Assembly (NCBI RefSeq): GCF_001618425.1
Contig: NZ_BDCU01000015.1
Span: forward strand, 1 to 64,000
Direction of reading: 5' to 3'
DNA: 64,000 nt
Source of the DNA: Nocardia fusca NBRC 14340
GTDB taxonomy: Bacteria > Actinomycetota > Actinomycetes > Mycobacteriales > Mycobacteriaceae
The notes beneath the pieces were generated by a model. That model ran no database searches. It saw only the letters and a program-made list of their open reading frames with translations, and had not been told where the DNA came from. A program made the position numbers and the translations under genes. This document shows, one piece after another, positions 29,099 through 40,390 of the stretch; positions within the stretch are counted from its first letter, which is position 1, and the number at the start of each line of letters is the position of its first letter.

Positions 29099-32000
29099 TC
29101 AGCGCAGACAAGCCGGTCCGAACAGTGCTTTCAGCTCACCCATCAGCGCGGGTGAGGTGGTGATGCGGAAACGGGGGTCCAGGGCGAGCAGCCGGGGACC
29201 CCGGGCGCCGATCAGGTCGATTCGCAGGTCGGTGGGGCCGGGATGCCGCTGCAGGGTCTCGCGCAGGGCGCGGACCGTGTGCGGGGTACAGGCCGCCACC
29301 GGGAGGGTGAGGGTGACCGGCCGCCCGGCGGTACCGGCGGTGAGATCCGGTGCGGTCACCTGATCGCCCAGCAGCGACCGGCGCCCGTCGCGGACGCTGA
29401 CCGTCGCGGTGATCACCACGATCGCGTCCTCGGTGAGATATCCGGCGGCGGTGGCGTGGGCAGCGGGGAAGAACAGGATTTCGGCACCGGCCTCCAGGTC
29501 CTCCAGACGCACGACCGCCCAGGGTTCGCCCTTCCTGGTGACGCGCCGGTCGACGGCGGCGATGATGCCGGCCAGCCGCACCCGGCGGCCGTGCGGGACG
29601 CGACCGTCGTGCAGGGCGGCGAGTGGGGTGTCACCGGCGGCGCCGAGCGCGGCGGCGATATCGTCGAGCGGATGCCCGGAGACATAGAGCCCGAGCATCT
29701 CCCGTTCGTAGCCCAACCGCTCCCGTGTTTCCCATTCCTCGTCGGGGACGGGCACCTCGAAAACGGAGGTGTTCGCGGCGGGGTCGGCGGTAGCACCGGA
29801 GAAGAGGTCGAATTGCCCGCGTGCCGCGGCTTTCTTGGTGACCGTCACCGCGTCGATCGCTTCGCTGTGGATCGTGTACAGACCTTTGCGGGGATGGCCG
29901 AGGGATTCGAAGGCGCCCGCTTTGACCAGTGATTCGACCACCTTCTTGGTGCACGCCACACTGTCGGCTTTCGCCAGGTAGTCGGAGAAGCAGGTGAACG
30001 CACCGGCCGACTCCCGCGCCCGGATCACCGCCCGCACCACCGGTTCACCGACATTGCGGACCGCACCCAGGCCGAAGCGGATATCGGGCCCGACGCTGGT
30101 GAACGTGGCCGCCGACTGGTTCACATCCGGTGGCAGCACTCGGATACCACGTTTGCGGCAGTCGGCCAGATAGATCGCCGATTTGTCCTTGTCGTCACCG
30201 ACCGAGGTGAGCAGGGCAGCCATGAACTCCGCCGGATAGTTGGCCTTGAGGTAGGCGGTCCAGTACATCACCAGGCTGTAGCCGGCGGCGTGCGATTTGT
30301 TGTAGGCGTAGCCGGCGAACGGCAGCACCGCCTCCCACAGCGCGGTCACCGCCGCGTCGCTGTAGCCGTTGCCGCGCATACCGTCCCGGAAGTTCTCGAA
30401 CTCCATGGCCAGAACTTCCGGTTTCTTCTTACCCATCGCCCGGCGCAGCAGATCGGCCTGGCCCAGGGAGTATCCGGCGACCTGCTGCGCGATCTGCATG
30501 ATCTGCTCCTGATAGACGATCAGCGCGTAGGTTTCGGCGAGGACCGCGCGCAGCGCTTCGTCCAGTTCGGGATGGATCGGCGTGACCGCTTCCCGCCCGT
30601 TCTTGCGATCGGCGTAGGACCAGTGCGCTCCCACGCCCATCGGCCCCGGCCGGTAGAGGGCGTTGGAGGCCACCAGATCGTTGAACTCGGTGGGGGCCAT
30701 CCGCAGCAGCAGTTCCCGCATACCGGCCGAGTCCATCTGGAACACCCCGAGATTGTCGCCGCGCGCCAGCATGGCGTAGGTGGGCTCGTCGTCGAGGGCG
30801 AGGGTGTCCAGGTCGATCTCGATACCGCGGTTGCCGCGGATATTGTCGAGGCAGTCACCGATCACGGTGAGGGTGCGCAGACCCAGGAAATCCATTTTCA
30901 GCAGACCGACGGCCTCACACGACGGGTAGTCCCAGCCGGTGATGATCGCCCCGTCCTGCGGGCGCTTCCACAGCGGCACGATATCGAGCAGCGGTTCGCT
31001 GGACAGGATCACCGCGCAGGCGTGGACCCCGGCGCCGCGGACCATCCCCTCGAGCCCGACCGCAGTGTCGTAGATGCGACGCATATCCGGGTCTGCCTCG
31101 ATGAGTGCCCGCACCTCCGCCGCCTCGCCGTAGCGTTCGTGGCCGGGATCGGTGATCCCCGCCACCGGGATGTCCTTGGCCGCCACCGCGGGCGGCAGCG
31201 CCTTGGTGATCCGGTCGGCGAGGGCGAATCCGGGCTGACCGAACTGGACGCGGGCGGCGTCCTTGATGGCCGCCTTGGTCTTGATGGTGCCGAAGGTGAT
31301 CACCTGGGCGACCTTGTCCGCGCCCCAGCGCTCGGCGGCGTAGCGGATCATCTCGCCGCGGCGGCGGTCGTCGAAATCGATATCGATATCGGGTGCCGAC
31401 GGGCGCTCGGGGTTGAGGAACCGTTCGAACAGCAGCCCGTGCTCGATGGGGTCGATATTGGTGATCGCCAGCGCGTAGGCCACCAGCGACCCCGCCGCCG
31501 AACCACGGCCGGGGCCGACCCGGATACCGACCCGGCGGGCGTGCGCCACCAGATCGCCGACCACCAGGAAGTAGGCGGGAAAACCCTTGTCGCGGATGAT
31601 GTCCAGCTCGAACCGCGCGCGGCCGTGGTAGCTGTCGGGTACGCCCGCGGGGAAACGCCAGCGCAGGCCCGCGTCCACCTCGCGGCGCAACCAGCTGTCC
31701 TCGGTATGGCCTTCCGGCACCGGGAACACCGGCATCCGGTCGCGGAATTCCCACACCTCGTCGTACGGTTCGATGCGTTCGGCCACTGCGAGGGTGGTAT
31801 CGCAGGCGCCGGGCACTTCCGCGTCCCACAGGGCGCGCATCTCCGCCGCGGACCTGAGATAGAAACTGTCGCCGTCGAACCGGAACCGTGCCGGATCCGA
31901 CAGCGTCTTGCCCGTCTGCACACACAGCATCGCCTCGTGTGCCGCCGCCTGCTCCCGTAGTACGTAGTGACAGTCGTTGGTGGCCAGTGCCGTGAGCCCG

Positions 32001-32638
32001 GCCTTCCGGCCGACGGCGAGCAGATCGTCGCGGACCCGGCGTTCGATCGTCAGGCCGTGGTCCATCACTTCCAGGAAGAAGTTGTCCGGGCCGAAGATAT
32101 CGCGCCAGCGGCCCGCGGCCGCGTAGGCGGCGTCGAACTGCCCCAGCCGCAGGCGGGTCTGGACCTCGCCGGACGGACAACCCGTGGTCGCCAGGACACC
32201 TTCAGCGTGTTCGGCGACGAGTTCGGCGTCCATCCGCGGCCATTTCCCCAACTGCCCCTCGAACGACGCGCGCGAGGACAGCCGGAAGAGATTGCGCAGA
32301 CCCACCGCGTTCCGGGCGAACAGTGTCATGTGCAGATACGCGCCCGACCCCGACACATCGTCGGATTTCTGCCCGGGCTCGCCCCAGAAGACCCGTTTGC
32401 CGGAGAACCTGGATTCCGGTGCGATATACGCCTCGATACCGATGATCGGTTTCACCGGCGAATCCCGGGATCGGCGGAAGAACTCCGCCGCCCCGTACAT
32501 GTTGCCGTGATCGGTCATCCCGACCGCCGGCATCCCCAGGCGCTCGGCTTCCGCGAACAGCGGACCCACCTTGGCCATACCGTCGAGCATCGAGTACTCG
32601 GTGTGGTTGTGCAGATGCACGAAAGACGCGCCCGTCAT
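29099..32638 (-). CDS. dnaE: DNA polymerase III alpha subunit, DnaE1 type
   Basis: A 1179-residue replicative polymerase. The N-terminal PHP domain starts [20 protein letters not shown] and keeps [25 protein letters not shown] and LATNDCHYV, so a proofreading PHP site looks intact as in mycobacterial DnaE1. The palm has [17 protein letters not shown] and [13 protein letters not shown] with the catalytic Asp pair. A clamp-binding motif QFDLF lies near residue 940, followed by the OB domain. ATG 32638 is used. It is DnaE1-like, not the ImuB-linked DnaE2. Its place between ribD-type and LysR genes is not the dnaE1 context I remember from mycobacteria, so a second copy is possible. Confidence 0.9.
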   Translation of the reverse strand: MTGASFVHLHNHTEYSMLDGMAKVGPLFAEAERLGMPAVGMTDHGNMYGAAEFFRRSRDSPVKPIIGIEAYIAPESRFSGKRVFWGEPGQKSDDVSGSGAYLHMTLFARNAVGLRNLFRLSSRASFEGQLGKWPRMDAELVAEHAEGVLATTGCPSGEVQTRLRLGQFDAAYAAAGRWRDIFGPDNFFLEVMDHGLTIERRVRDDLLAVGRKAGLTALATNDCHYVLREQAAAHEAMLCVQTGKTLSDPARFRFDGDSFYLRSAAEMRALWDAEVPGACDTTLAVAERIEPYDEVWEFRDRMPVFPVPEGHTEDSWLRREVDAGLRWRFPAGVPDSYHGRARFELDIIRDKGFPAYFLVVGDLVAHARRVGIRVGPGRGSAAGSLVAYALAITNIDPIEHGLLFERFLNPERPSAPDIDIDFDDRRRGEMIRYAAERWGADKVAQVITFGTIKTKAAIKDAARVQFGQPGFALADRITKALPPAVAAKDIPVAGITDPGHERYGEAAEVRALIEADPDMRRIYDTAVGLEGMVRGAGVHACAVILSSEPLLDIVPLWKRPQDGAIITGWDYPSCEAVGLLKMDFLGLRTLTVIGDCLDNIRGNRGIEIDLDTLALDDEPTYAMLARGDNLGVFQMDSAGMRELLLRMAPTEFNDLVASNALYRPGPMGVGAHWSYADRKNGREAVTPIHPELDEALRAVLAETYALIVYQEQIMQIAQQVAGYSLGQADLLRRAMGKKKPEVLAMEFENFRDGMRGNGYSDAAVTALWEAVLPFAGYAYNKSHAAGYSLVMYWTAYLKANYPAEFMAALLTSVGDDKDKSAIYLADCRKRGIRVLPPDVNQSAATFTSVGPDIRFGLGAVRNVGEPVVRAVIRARESAGAFTCFSDYLAKADSVACTKKVVESLVKAGAFESLGHPRKGLYTIHSEAIDAVTVTKKAAARGQFDLFSGATADPAANTSVFEVPVPDEEWETRERLGYEREMLGLYVSGHPLDDIAAALGAAGDTPLAALHDGRVPHGRRVRLAGIIAAVDRRVTRKGEPWAVVRLEDLEAGAEILFFPAAHATAAGYLTEDAIVVITATVSVRDGRRSLLGDQVTAPDLTAGTAGRPVTLTLPVAACTPHTVRALRETLQRHPGPTDLRIDLIGARGPRLLALDPRFRITTSPALMGELKALFGPACLR

Positions 32639-32775
32639 CGATCACCCCGTGCCGTAGAACCGGGCCCGTGGCCGATTCGGTTGTCGAACCGGCGGGCCTA
32701 TAAGGTCATTTCGGCTACATATGACCAGCTCAAAGGTGCTGAGTCGAACAATCGACACGACAGCGGAGACAACCG

Positions 32776-33783
32776 ATGGATGTATCAGGAGGTGGAGTGC
32801 CCGAGCTCGATCTGGCGACGGTCCGGGCTTTCGTCGCCGTCGCCGACGAAGGCCGGTTCGGCGCGGCCGCGGCGCTGCTCGGCATCAGCCAGCAGGCGGT
32901 GTCCAAACGTATCGCCCGGCTGGAGAACCAACTCGGCCTCGACCTCTTCGACCGGGCTCCCACCGGCGCGGCCCTGACCGCGTCCGCCGCCCGGTTCCTG
33001 CCGCACGCGCGCTCCCTGCTCGCCGTCGCCGACGAAGCCGTGGCCACCGTGGTACGCCGACCGCGGCCGCTGCGGGTGGCGGTGCTGGGCGAGCGGGCGA
33101 CCGAGATGCGGGCCATGCGGTACTACCTCGGCCGCCACCCCGACCGCGATACCGAGATCGTGCTGACCAACGCCTTCGTCACCTCCCGGGACGCCCTGGT
33201 CGCGGGCCGGGTGGACGCGGCCGTCGCCCGCGCCGAGGGCGGGCCCCGGCCCCTGCCGGGGCGGATAGCGGCCGTCCCGTTCCTCTTGGATCCGCTGCAT
33301 CTACTGGTCGGCAAGGACCATCCGCTCGCCGGACGTGCGGCGGTCTCGCTCGCCGAACTGGCCGGGGTGACGGTGTGGGTGCCGGGGACATCGGTGGAAT
33401 CGGAGTGGACCGACTACTACCGCGAACTGAGCCGGTACAGCGGAGTCGTGATCGACAGCAGTCGCCGGTCCGAACTGTTCCCCGAGGTCGCCACGGGTCG
33501 CGGGCCGGCGCCGATCGCGATGGTGATCGAGCACATCGCCGATTCGGACACCCTCGCGACCTTCAGCGCGGAAGGTTTCGAATCCCCGTGGCATCCGCAT
33601 ATCCGCCGGGTGCCGATTGTGGATCCGACCCCCGCCTACCCGCACGCGCTGTTGTGGGACCGGACCGACCCGCATCCGGGTATCGCGGATCTGATCGCCT
33701 ATTTCCGCGACAACTACAACCGCGATATCGCGCGCGACTGCTGGATCCCGGAGATCGACCGGCCCCTGTTCGTATCCGCGTAG
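32776..33783 (+). CDS. LysR-family transcriptional regulator
   Basis: A 335-residue regulator with a LysR winged HTH at residues 10-70 (LDLATVRAFVAVADEGRFGAAAALLGISQQAVSKRIARLENQL), followed by a substrate-binding domain starting PLRVAVLGERATEM and a segment VDAAVARAEGGPRPLPGRI. The start ATG at 32776 has GGAG seven bases upstream; the GTG at 32797 with AGGAGG is a second possibility and would remove seven residues. It is divergent from dnaE across 137 bp, but LysR proteins usually control a metabolic neighbour, and none is obvious here. The ligand is unknown. Confidence 0.85.
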   Translation: MDVSGGGVPELDLATVRAFVAVADEGRFGAAAALLGISQQAVSKRIARLENQLGLDLFDRAPTGAALTASAARFLPHARSLLAVADEAVATVVRRPRPLRVAVLGERATEMRAMRYYLGRHPDRDTEIVLTNAFVTSRDALVAGRVDAAVARAEGGPRPLPGRIAAVPFLLDPLHLLVGKDHPLAGRAAVSLAELAGVTVWVPGTSVESEWTDYYRELSRYSGVVIDSSRRSELFPEVATGRGPAPIAMVIEHIADSDTLATFSAEGFESPWHPHIRRVPIVDPTPAYPHALLWDRTDPHPGIADLIAYFRDNYNRDIARDCWIPEIDRPLFVSA

Positions 33784-33924
33784 CCGGGCCGCGCACGCGC
33801 GCTACCCGGCACCGCCCCGCGCTGTCGGCGTGGTCCGGCTATCGGAAGCATGCGGACCAGCGGATCGAGCAAACCGCCGGGCGCGCTGCGCACCGGTCGG
33901 TGCAGACGTGGACGGGCGGGTGGC

Positions 33925-34854
33925 TCAGCCCGAGCTGATCCGGTAGATGCGCAGATCCTCCGGTACTCCGCTCAGGGGCGCGGCGAAGAAACTGCGGCGG
34001 TAGGGGCGGGCTATCTGCCCCAGCTCGGCCAGGGTTTCGGGCTGCAGCGCGGTCAGCGTGGTGTGGGAGACCATCATCTTGCCGTTGCCGCCGGCCTCCA
34101 TCACCCGGGCGGCGATGGTGACATCCACACCCAGCCAGTCGCCGCCGATCTCCCGCGGTGAACCGGTGTGCAGGCCGATCCGCATCCGGGGTCGGTAGTC
34201 GCCCGCGGTCACCTCGGCCAGATTGCGTTTCGCGGCGATCGCGGCCTGTACGGCCCGATCGGCGGAGGGGAACACCGCCATGACGCCGTCGCCCATCCGC
34301 TTCACCACTTGGCCGCCGCGTTCGGCGATGGGGGGTTCGATGGCCTTGGCCACCTTGCGCAGCAGGTCCAGGGTGGCTTCGTCGCCCGCGGTGAGCGACC
34401 AGGACGAGAACGACACCAGATCGGTGAACATCACCGTCATCTCCTGGGTGCCCTTACCACGACCGAGGCGTTCGAGCATCGCCTGCCAGACCTGCAGCGC
34501 ACCGAACCCGATCTCGCGGGCAGCGCTGGGGCTGTCGCCGACCAGCCGGTCCGCGGCTCGTGCCACGGCGCGGGCGCCGCCGGGGCCGGTGACCGACAGC
34601 GGGTCACCGAAGGCGGGATCGCCGGGGAGCTGATGACGGGCCCGCCGCAGGACCTCGATCACATCCGGTCGCTGGTTGGCCGCGTTCATCAGGGCCGAGA
34701 GCGGATGGACACGGCGTACCGCGCCGACGGCGGCGCCGTTCTCGGAGGCCGGCCCGACCGTCGGCTCGTCGGTGGACGCGTGATCGGCGCCCGGCGCGGC
34801 GGCGCTGTCGACCTCCGGCTCCGGTACGGCTCGGCCGGAGGGCTTTTCGTTCAC
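33925..34854 (-). CDS. Class III adenylate/guanylate cyclase-like protein
   Basis: A 309-residue soluble protein. An N-terminal helical region (about 50-130) precedes a cyclase homology domain from residue 135: MTVMFTDLVSFSSW (metal-binding Asp), VVKRMGDGVMAVF (substrate Lys and the second Asp region), and DWLGVDVTIAARVMEAG. In ordinary class III cyclases the last motif reads V-[N]-x-x-x-R; here Thr (about residue 246) replaces the transition-state Asn while the Arg remains. That could lower activity or shift it. The start is placed at GTG 34854. No membrane helix is seen. Its signal is unknown. Confidence 0.85.
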   Translation of the reverse strand: MNEKPSGRAVPEPEVDSAAAPGADHASTDEPTVGPASENGAAVGAVRRVHPLSALMNAANQRPDVIEVLRRARHQLPGDPAFGDPLSVTGPGGARAVARAADRLVGDSPSAAREIGFGALQVWQAMLERLGRGKGTQEMTVMFTDLVSFSSWSLTAGDEATLDLLRKVAKAIEPPIAERGGQVVKRMGDGVMAVFPSADRAVQAAIAAKRNLAEVTAGDYRPRMRIGLHTGSPREIGGDWLGVDVTIAARVMEAGGNGKMMVSHTTLTALQPETLAELGQIARPYRRSFFAAPLSGVPEDLRIYRISSG

Positions 34855-35252
34855 GCCCCGAGGGTATCTCAGGGAATCGGACGTGCGGGGAACGCTGATA
34901 ATCGTCACCTGTCGCCTCTCTATCGGAGGAGTGCGGCACGCCGTTGGGTCCGCCGATGGAAAACGTTCGGTGCCTGACCCCGATCGTAGCGACGACCGGC
35001 GGGCTGCCGGTGAACGCTTGGTTACAGATATTTGGCAAGTCGCGAAGAGTCTCCCCGCCGCCGGCGGCGGCCAGGGGAAACAACCACACTGTGTGATCAC
35101 GACCACCGGCCCGGTGCGTTGCGCACCGGGCCGGTGGTAAGTGCACTCCGACGACCGGGCAGTGGCCGCCGGCGTGCGGGGCGCGCGATCCTCCCGACAA
35201 GGCCGCGCCACCCCATACCCGAGCGGCGAGGGAAGCGGCTCGGGCGATTCGG
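34855..35252. other. Intergenic region with strong hairpin
   Basis: This 398-bp stretch lies upstream of the cyclase and downstream of the ABC permease, both on the minus strand. It holds the promoter region of the cyclase and a very strong stem-loop (listed separately). No gene is supported; the frames that cross it are not protein-like. Confidence 0.55.
35102..35138. terminator. Perfect 17-bp stem-loop after the ABC exporter operon
   Basis: ACCACCGGCCCGGTGCG at 35102-35118 pairs over its full 17 bp with the arm at 35122-35138, around a 3-nt loop. It lies 115 bp beyond the permease stop (minus strand) and on the far side of the cyclase promoter. On the minus strand a T-containing run (TGTGTGGTTGTTT) follows some distance beyond. 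It most likely ends the ABC transcript. Confidence 0.75.
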
Positions 35253-36020
35253 TCAGGCGTCGCGCTGGTTGACAACCACCAGGGCGGCGCCGGTGACGAG
35301 TGCGACGAAGGCGATGAAGTAGACGAGGCTGCCCCATACGCCCCAGTGCCAGTTACCCGACGCCATCGACTCGTCCATCAGCGCGAAGCGGCTCGCATTC
35401 TGGAACGGCAGGAACGCGCTGATCTCACGTCCCACTTTACCCAGTGCGCCGACCAGCGGTTCGATGATCAGTTGCCAGAGCACGATCAACGAGATCGCCG
35501 CCGCCGACTGCCGGACCAGCACACCGATGGCGATGGCCAGCACCACATTGAGAAAGGCGAGGACCGGTATCGAGTACAGGGCACGCCAGTTGCCCTCCAG
35601 GATCAAGGTGGAGCCGGCGTCCCCGGCGACCGCCTTGGCCACCGCGTACGCGGCGAAGGCCAGCACCGTGGTCAACACGGCCGCGTAGAGCCCGACCAGG
35701 CCCGCCTTGGTGCCGATCACCAGGATGCGGTTGGGCACGGCCTGGAAGGTGGTCCGGATGATGCCGAACCGGTACTCGCTGGTCACGGTGAGCGTGGCCA
35801 TGATGGCCAGCACCATCACCCCGAACCCGCTGATCCCGAGGAAGGCGGTGTCCACGGTCAGCGCGGGGGCTCCCGAGGCCTGCGGGTCGTCGGCGGCGAT
35901 CCGCCCGATCAGCCCGAACAGTGCGGCGAACCCGACCGCGAGGGCCACCACGATCAGCGAGCACCACCACGGCGAGCGGGTCGAGGTGAGTTTGATGCGT
36001 TCCGCGGCGATCACACCCAT
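35253..36020 (-). CDS. ABC-2 type exporter permease
   Basis: A 255-residue membrane protein with six predicted helices: residues 20-40, 60-85, 105-130, 145-170, 177-200 and 228-250. It starts MGVIAAERIKLTSTRSPWW, the usual cytoplasmic start of actinobacterial ABC-2 permeases, and has VTSEYRFGIIRTTFQAVPNR typical of the group. The ATG overlaps the stop of the ATPase gene by one base (TAATG), so translation is coupled. The pair forms a two-gene exporter for an unknown molecule, such as a drug or lipid. Confidence 0.85.
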   Translation of the reverse strand: MGVIAAERIKLTSTRSPWWCSLIVVALAVGFAALFGLIGRIAADDPQASGAPALTVDTAFLGISGFGVMVLAIMATLTVTSEYRFGIIRTTFQAVPNRILVIGTKAGLVGLYAAVLTTVLAFAAYAVAKAVAGDAGSTLILEGNWRALYSIPVLAFLNVVLAIAIGVLVRQSAAAISLIVLWQLIIEPLVGALGKVGREISAFLPFQNASRFALMDESMASGNWHWGVWGSLVYFIAFVALVTGAALVVVNQRDA

Positions 36021-37021
36021 TACTTGGTACCTCCGAGAACCTTGGGCTCGACCGGCTGCGGTCCGGGGGCCCCGGGCGGGGCCGCCGCGACATCGCCCTG
36101 CGGGCCTACCTCACCGTGATACTGGACATCCCCGCCGGTCATCCGCATGAACGCCTCCTCCAGTGAGCCCCGCTGCGGGGCGAGCTCGTAGAGGGTGATG
36201 TTGTGCTCACCGGCCAGTGCGCCCACCGCGTCGCTGGTGACCCCGTTGACCACGAGTGCCGCGCCGTCGGCGTTGCCCTCGTTCTGTTTCACGGTCATCC
36301 CGTTGGAGGTGAGCAGGCTGCGCAGCTCGTCGAGCTGCGGACTGCGCACCCGCACCGACGACTCCGACGCGCGTTCGATGAACTCCGCGGTGGTGGAATC
36401 GGAGATGAGCCGGCCGCGGCCGATGACCACCAGATGATCGGCGGTCTGCGACATCTCCGAGAGCAGATGGCTCGACACCAGGACGGTGCGGCCCTCGGCG
36501 GCCAGTCGCTGCATGAACCGCCGGATCCAGAGGATGCCCTCCGGGTCCAGGCCGTTGACCGGCTCGTCGAAGAGCAGGACTTTCGGATCGCCCAGCAGGG
36601 CGCCCGCCAGGCCCAGTCGCTGCGACATGCCCAGGGAGAATCCGCCGGCCGATTTACCGGCGACCTCCGACAGACCCACCAGCCGCAGTACCTCTTCCAC
36701 CCGGGATTTCGGCAACCCGTTGGAGGCCGCCATCCATTCCAGATGGGCTCGCGCCGACCGGTTGGGATGCACCCATTTCGCGTCCAGCAGCGCGCCGACT
36801 TCACGTAACGGATGCTTCAGCTGCCCGTACGGTCTGCCGTTGATGAGCGCGCTGCCCGCGGTGGGGCGATCCAGGCCGAGGATCATGCGCATAGTGGTGG
36901 ATTTACCGGCGCCGTTCGGTCCCAGGAACCCGGTGACCTGACCGGGTTGCACGGTGAAGGTCAGGTCCTGGACCGCGACGGTCTGCCCGTAGTGCTTGGT
37001 CAAGCCCCGGACTTCGATCAT
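36020..37021 (-). CDS. ABC exporter ATP-binding protein
   Basis: A 333-residue ATPase. Walker A is GFLGPNGAGKSTTM, the signature is FSLGMSQRLGLAGALLG, Walker B is VLLFDEPVNGLDPEG, and the switch His is VSSHLLSEM. It belongs to the DrrA/BcrA-like ABC-2 group, in which the ATPase is followed by a C-terminal extension (about residues 215-310). It ends in a Pro/Gly-rich tail. ATG 37021 is used; the four residues before it are less conserved. It is the first gene of the operon with the permease. Confidence 0.92.
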   Translation of the reverse strand: MIEVRGLTKHYGQTVAVQDLTFTVQPGQVTGFLGPNGAGKSTTMRMILGLDRPTAGSALINGRPYGQLKHPLREVGALLDAKWVHPNRSARAHLEWMAASNGLPKSRVEEVLRLVGLSEVAGKSAGGFSLGMSQRLGLAGALLGDPKVLLFDEPVNGLDPEGILWIRRFMQRLAAEGRTVLVSSHLLSEMSQTADHLVVIGRGRLISDSTTAEFIERASESSVRVRSPQLDELRSLLTSNGMTVKQNEGNADGAALVVNGVTSDAVGALAGEHNITLYELAPQRGSLEEAFMRMTGGDVQYHGEVGPQGDVAAAPPGAPGPQPVEPKVLGGTK

Positions 37022-37271
37022 GCCGACCAGCATGCCCTATCCAGGGAGCGCTCGCGTCGCCCGATGGTCGCCATCCGCACTCATCCTGGAGGATGACGGC
37101 CGGACCGTTTTGGTGGGTACAAGTCCGTACGGGGCAGTGCGGTCACGCCGCCGGATAGATATCCAGCCGCCTCAGACCCGCGGCGACCCGACCCAACGTC
37201 CGCAAATCGGTAAGCCATTCCCCAACCACTACACACCCCTGCATCCCCGACCCCCTGCAGATTGGAAGGCA

Positions 37272-37309
37272 CCCGCCGCCGGGGAGTCGGGGTCACACCC
37301 GGCGGCGGG
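37272..37309. terminator. 12-bp stem-loop between divergent genes
   Basis: CCCGCCGCCGGG at 37272-37283 is perfectly complementary to CCCGGCGGCGGG at 37298-37309, with a 14-nt loop. As both flanking genes point away from it, it does not terminate either one, and it may belong to a small RNA or act as an attenuator in the XRE leader. Confidence 0.45.
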
Positions 37310-37364
37310 GCTCCCTTCACATTGGCTGTCCTGCCTCGGGTGATACGACGACGGTTGAGGCGTC

Positions 37365-37378
37365 AATATGTACATATT
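37365..37378. promoter_or_regulatory. 14-bp AT-rich perfect palindrome before XRE gene
   Basis: AATATGTACATATT is its own reverse complement. It lies 39 bp before the XRE start and stands out in this GC-rich window. It could be the operator of the XRE protein, overlapping its promoter, or the -10 zone itself. Confidence 0.5.
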
Positions 37379-37417
37379 TCAGACGACATTCAGGCGTCCA
37401 AGCATTACTGTCGGGAC

Positions 37418-38176
37418 ATGGCCACCACACCGAACACTGCACTGCGGGCGGCCCGTAACGCTCGCCTGATGAGCCAAGACGATCTCGCGCGGGCACTACG
37501 GGAAGCAGGATGCGCCAGCGCTACCAAACGACTCGTACAGCGCTGGGAGGCCGGACGCACACTCAACCCGCGGCCCTCGCACGCACGGGCACTGGAGAAG
37601 GTCATGGGTCTACCGATCGAAACGCTCGGGTTCGGCGCGGTCATGGCCGGCCGGAGCCTGTCCGGCCCGGACGGAAGCCAGAACGTCGAATCGCCCATCG
37701 GCGCTGTCGATCCCGGCCAGGCGACCGCGGCGGCGGGCGGTTCGCGCGCCCGACTTCCAGGCTCGTACTCGGGCGTCTGGCTGTCCCGGTACGAGTACTA
37801 CTCCAGCGGCCGGGATGCGACATTCACCACAGCGCATTACGTGGTGATGTTGCAGCACGACGACCGGCTCACCGTGCGCAGTCTGCCCGGCTCGTCTCCG
37901 TCATCACTGGAGATGGATCTGACAGTGGACGGCCATGTGTCGACAGGCACATGGAGCGAGATCACCGCGCAGGAAGGCTACTACCGCGGCGCCCGGTACC
38001 ACGGTTCGGTCCAACTGCTGATCGAGTTGACCGGTAGCCGGATGGCCGGGAAGTGGGTCGGTTTCGGGAAGAATTTCGAGGTGAACACCGGGCCATGGGA
38101 ACTGGTATTGCAGGACTCTTCCACCACGAAGGCGACCATCGACGCCTACAACAAACCCCCAGAGCTGGACACCTGA
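37418..38176 (+). CDS. XRE-family HTH protein with beta-rich C-terminal domain
   Basis: A 252-residue protein. The XRE HTH (residues 1-60) has ALRAARNARLMSQDDLARALREAG and RLVQRWEAGRTLNPRPSHARALEKV. A linker of about 60 residues is followed by a beta-rich domain of about 120 residues, PGSYSGVWLSRYEYYSSGRD to GPWELVLQ, with many aromatic residues, which I do not recognise. It could be a sensory or effector domain. ATG 37418 is used although the ribosome site is weak. The palindrome at 37365-37378 may be its own operator. Confidence 0.7.
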   Translation: MATTPNTALRAARNARLMSQDDLARALREAGCASATKRLVQRWEAGRTLNPRPSHARALEKVMGLPIETLGFGAVMAGRSLSGPDGSQNVESPIGAVDPGQATAAAGGSRARLPGSYSGVWLSRYEYYSSGRDATFTTAHYVVMLQHDDRLTVRSLPGSSPSSLEMDLTVDGHVSTGTWSEITAQEGYYRGARYHGSVQLLIELTGSRMAGKWVGFGKNFEVNTGPWELVLQDSSTTKATIDAYNKPPELDT

Positions 38177-38287
38177 TGTCACCGTGACACCTGGTGTCCA
38201 GCTGGAGCGGACATCAGACCAGGGCGTCACCGAGGATGGCCCGAGCCCGCACCGGTACCCACTGGTGGAGTTGCCGGTCACGGGGAT

Positions 38288-39283
<996 letters not shown>

Positions 39284-39287
<4 letters not shown>

Positions 39288-40390
39288 CGACTACCTCCTG
39301 AGGGTGTGGATGCCGTGAACCGGTTCGGATCGGCCGCCGCGACCTCGGCCAGTGGTTGCCCGTTCAGCTCGGCCACCACCGCTTCGGCGGTGAGCGCGCT
39401 GGTCAGCATGCCGTTGCGGCCGTGCCCGGTGGCCGCGATCACGCGGTCCGACAGCCGCCCGACGAGAGGGAGATTGTCGGGGCTGCCGGGTCGCGCGCCG
39501 GCGGCGGCTTCGAGCAGTTCGTATTCACCGATCCCGGGCAAAACGGTCTCGGCGTCCCCGATGAGGTCGCGGACCCCGGCGACCGTGACCGCGGTATCGA
39601 AACCGGCCTCGTACTGGGTGGCGCCGAGCACCAGACCGTCGGCGCGGGGCACGAAGTACACGGGCCGCCCGTGCACGCGGGCCCGCACGACCCGGGTGGG
39701 CGGCGGTTGGGCGCCGGGGCGGTGGCGTAGGCGCAAGATCTCGCCCTTCACCGGGCGGACCGGCAGTCCGGGCCACAATTCGGCCGAGGCGGCGCCCGCG
39801 GCCAGCACCACCTGCCGCTGGTCGAGTGCGGTCAGGTCGCGGACCCGGTCCGCGCGCACGGTCACCCCGGCTCCGGCCACGGCCTTGCGCAGCGCGGTCA
39901 GCAGCCGGCGGTTGTCGAGGGCCGGTTCGGTGGGTGCGAGCAGCCCGGCCCGCACTGTGCGGGCCAGCGCCGGTTCCAGCTCCCGGACCCCGGCCCGGTC
40001 CAGTACCCGGAGTTCGTGGCCGCGCTCGCCGACCCATTCGGCGACCGTGCGCAGGTCGGCGGCATCGGCGGCGTCCTGGGCGATCGTCAGGGTCTCGGCG
40101 GCGACGAAGACGTCCACGCCGGTGACGGCCTCGAGTCGCGCCGCGAAATCCGGCCAGCGGGCCAGTGCCGCGGCCCCGAACTCCAGGACTGCGTCTTCGC
40201 CGGGCCAGCCCTCCGACAGCGGTGCGAGCATCCCGCCGGCCACCCAGGAGGCGCCGCTGCCCACCGCCGGATCGAACAGGGTGACCGTCCAGCCCGCCTC
40301 GGCGGCCCGCCAGGCCACGGCCAGCCCGATCACCCCACCGCCGACGACGGCGAGGGTCGAATCGGTGGCCTGGCCGCTCACCTGCGCCAC
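39284..40390 (-). CDS. thiO: Glycine oxidase ThiO
   Basis: A 368-residue FAD-dependent oxidase of the DAO family that makes dehydroglycine (iminoacetate) for thiazole synthesis. The FAD motif is [21 protein letters not shown], and [15 protein letters not shown] and [17 protein letters not shown] mark the FAD and substrate sites. The start is GTG 40390. It is first in the thiOSG operon and is divergent from thiE. No TPP riboswitch core is seen in front of it; a short Arg-rich frame overlaps its start. Confidence 0.93.

Larger units (their letters stand above)
37022..37417. other. Divergent intergenic region with hairpin and palindrome
   Basis: This 396-bp region separates the ABC operon (left) from the XRE gene (right). 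It contains a 12-bp perfect stem-loop at 37272-37309 and a 14-bp AT-rich palindrome at 37365-37378. No protein-coding gene is supported. The hairpin lies where a short transcript from a promoter near 37100-37250 would end. Confidence 0.5.
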
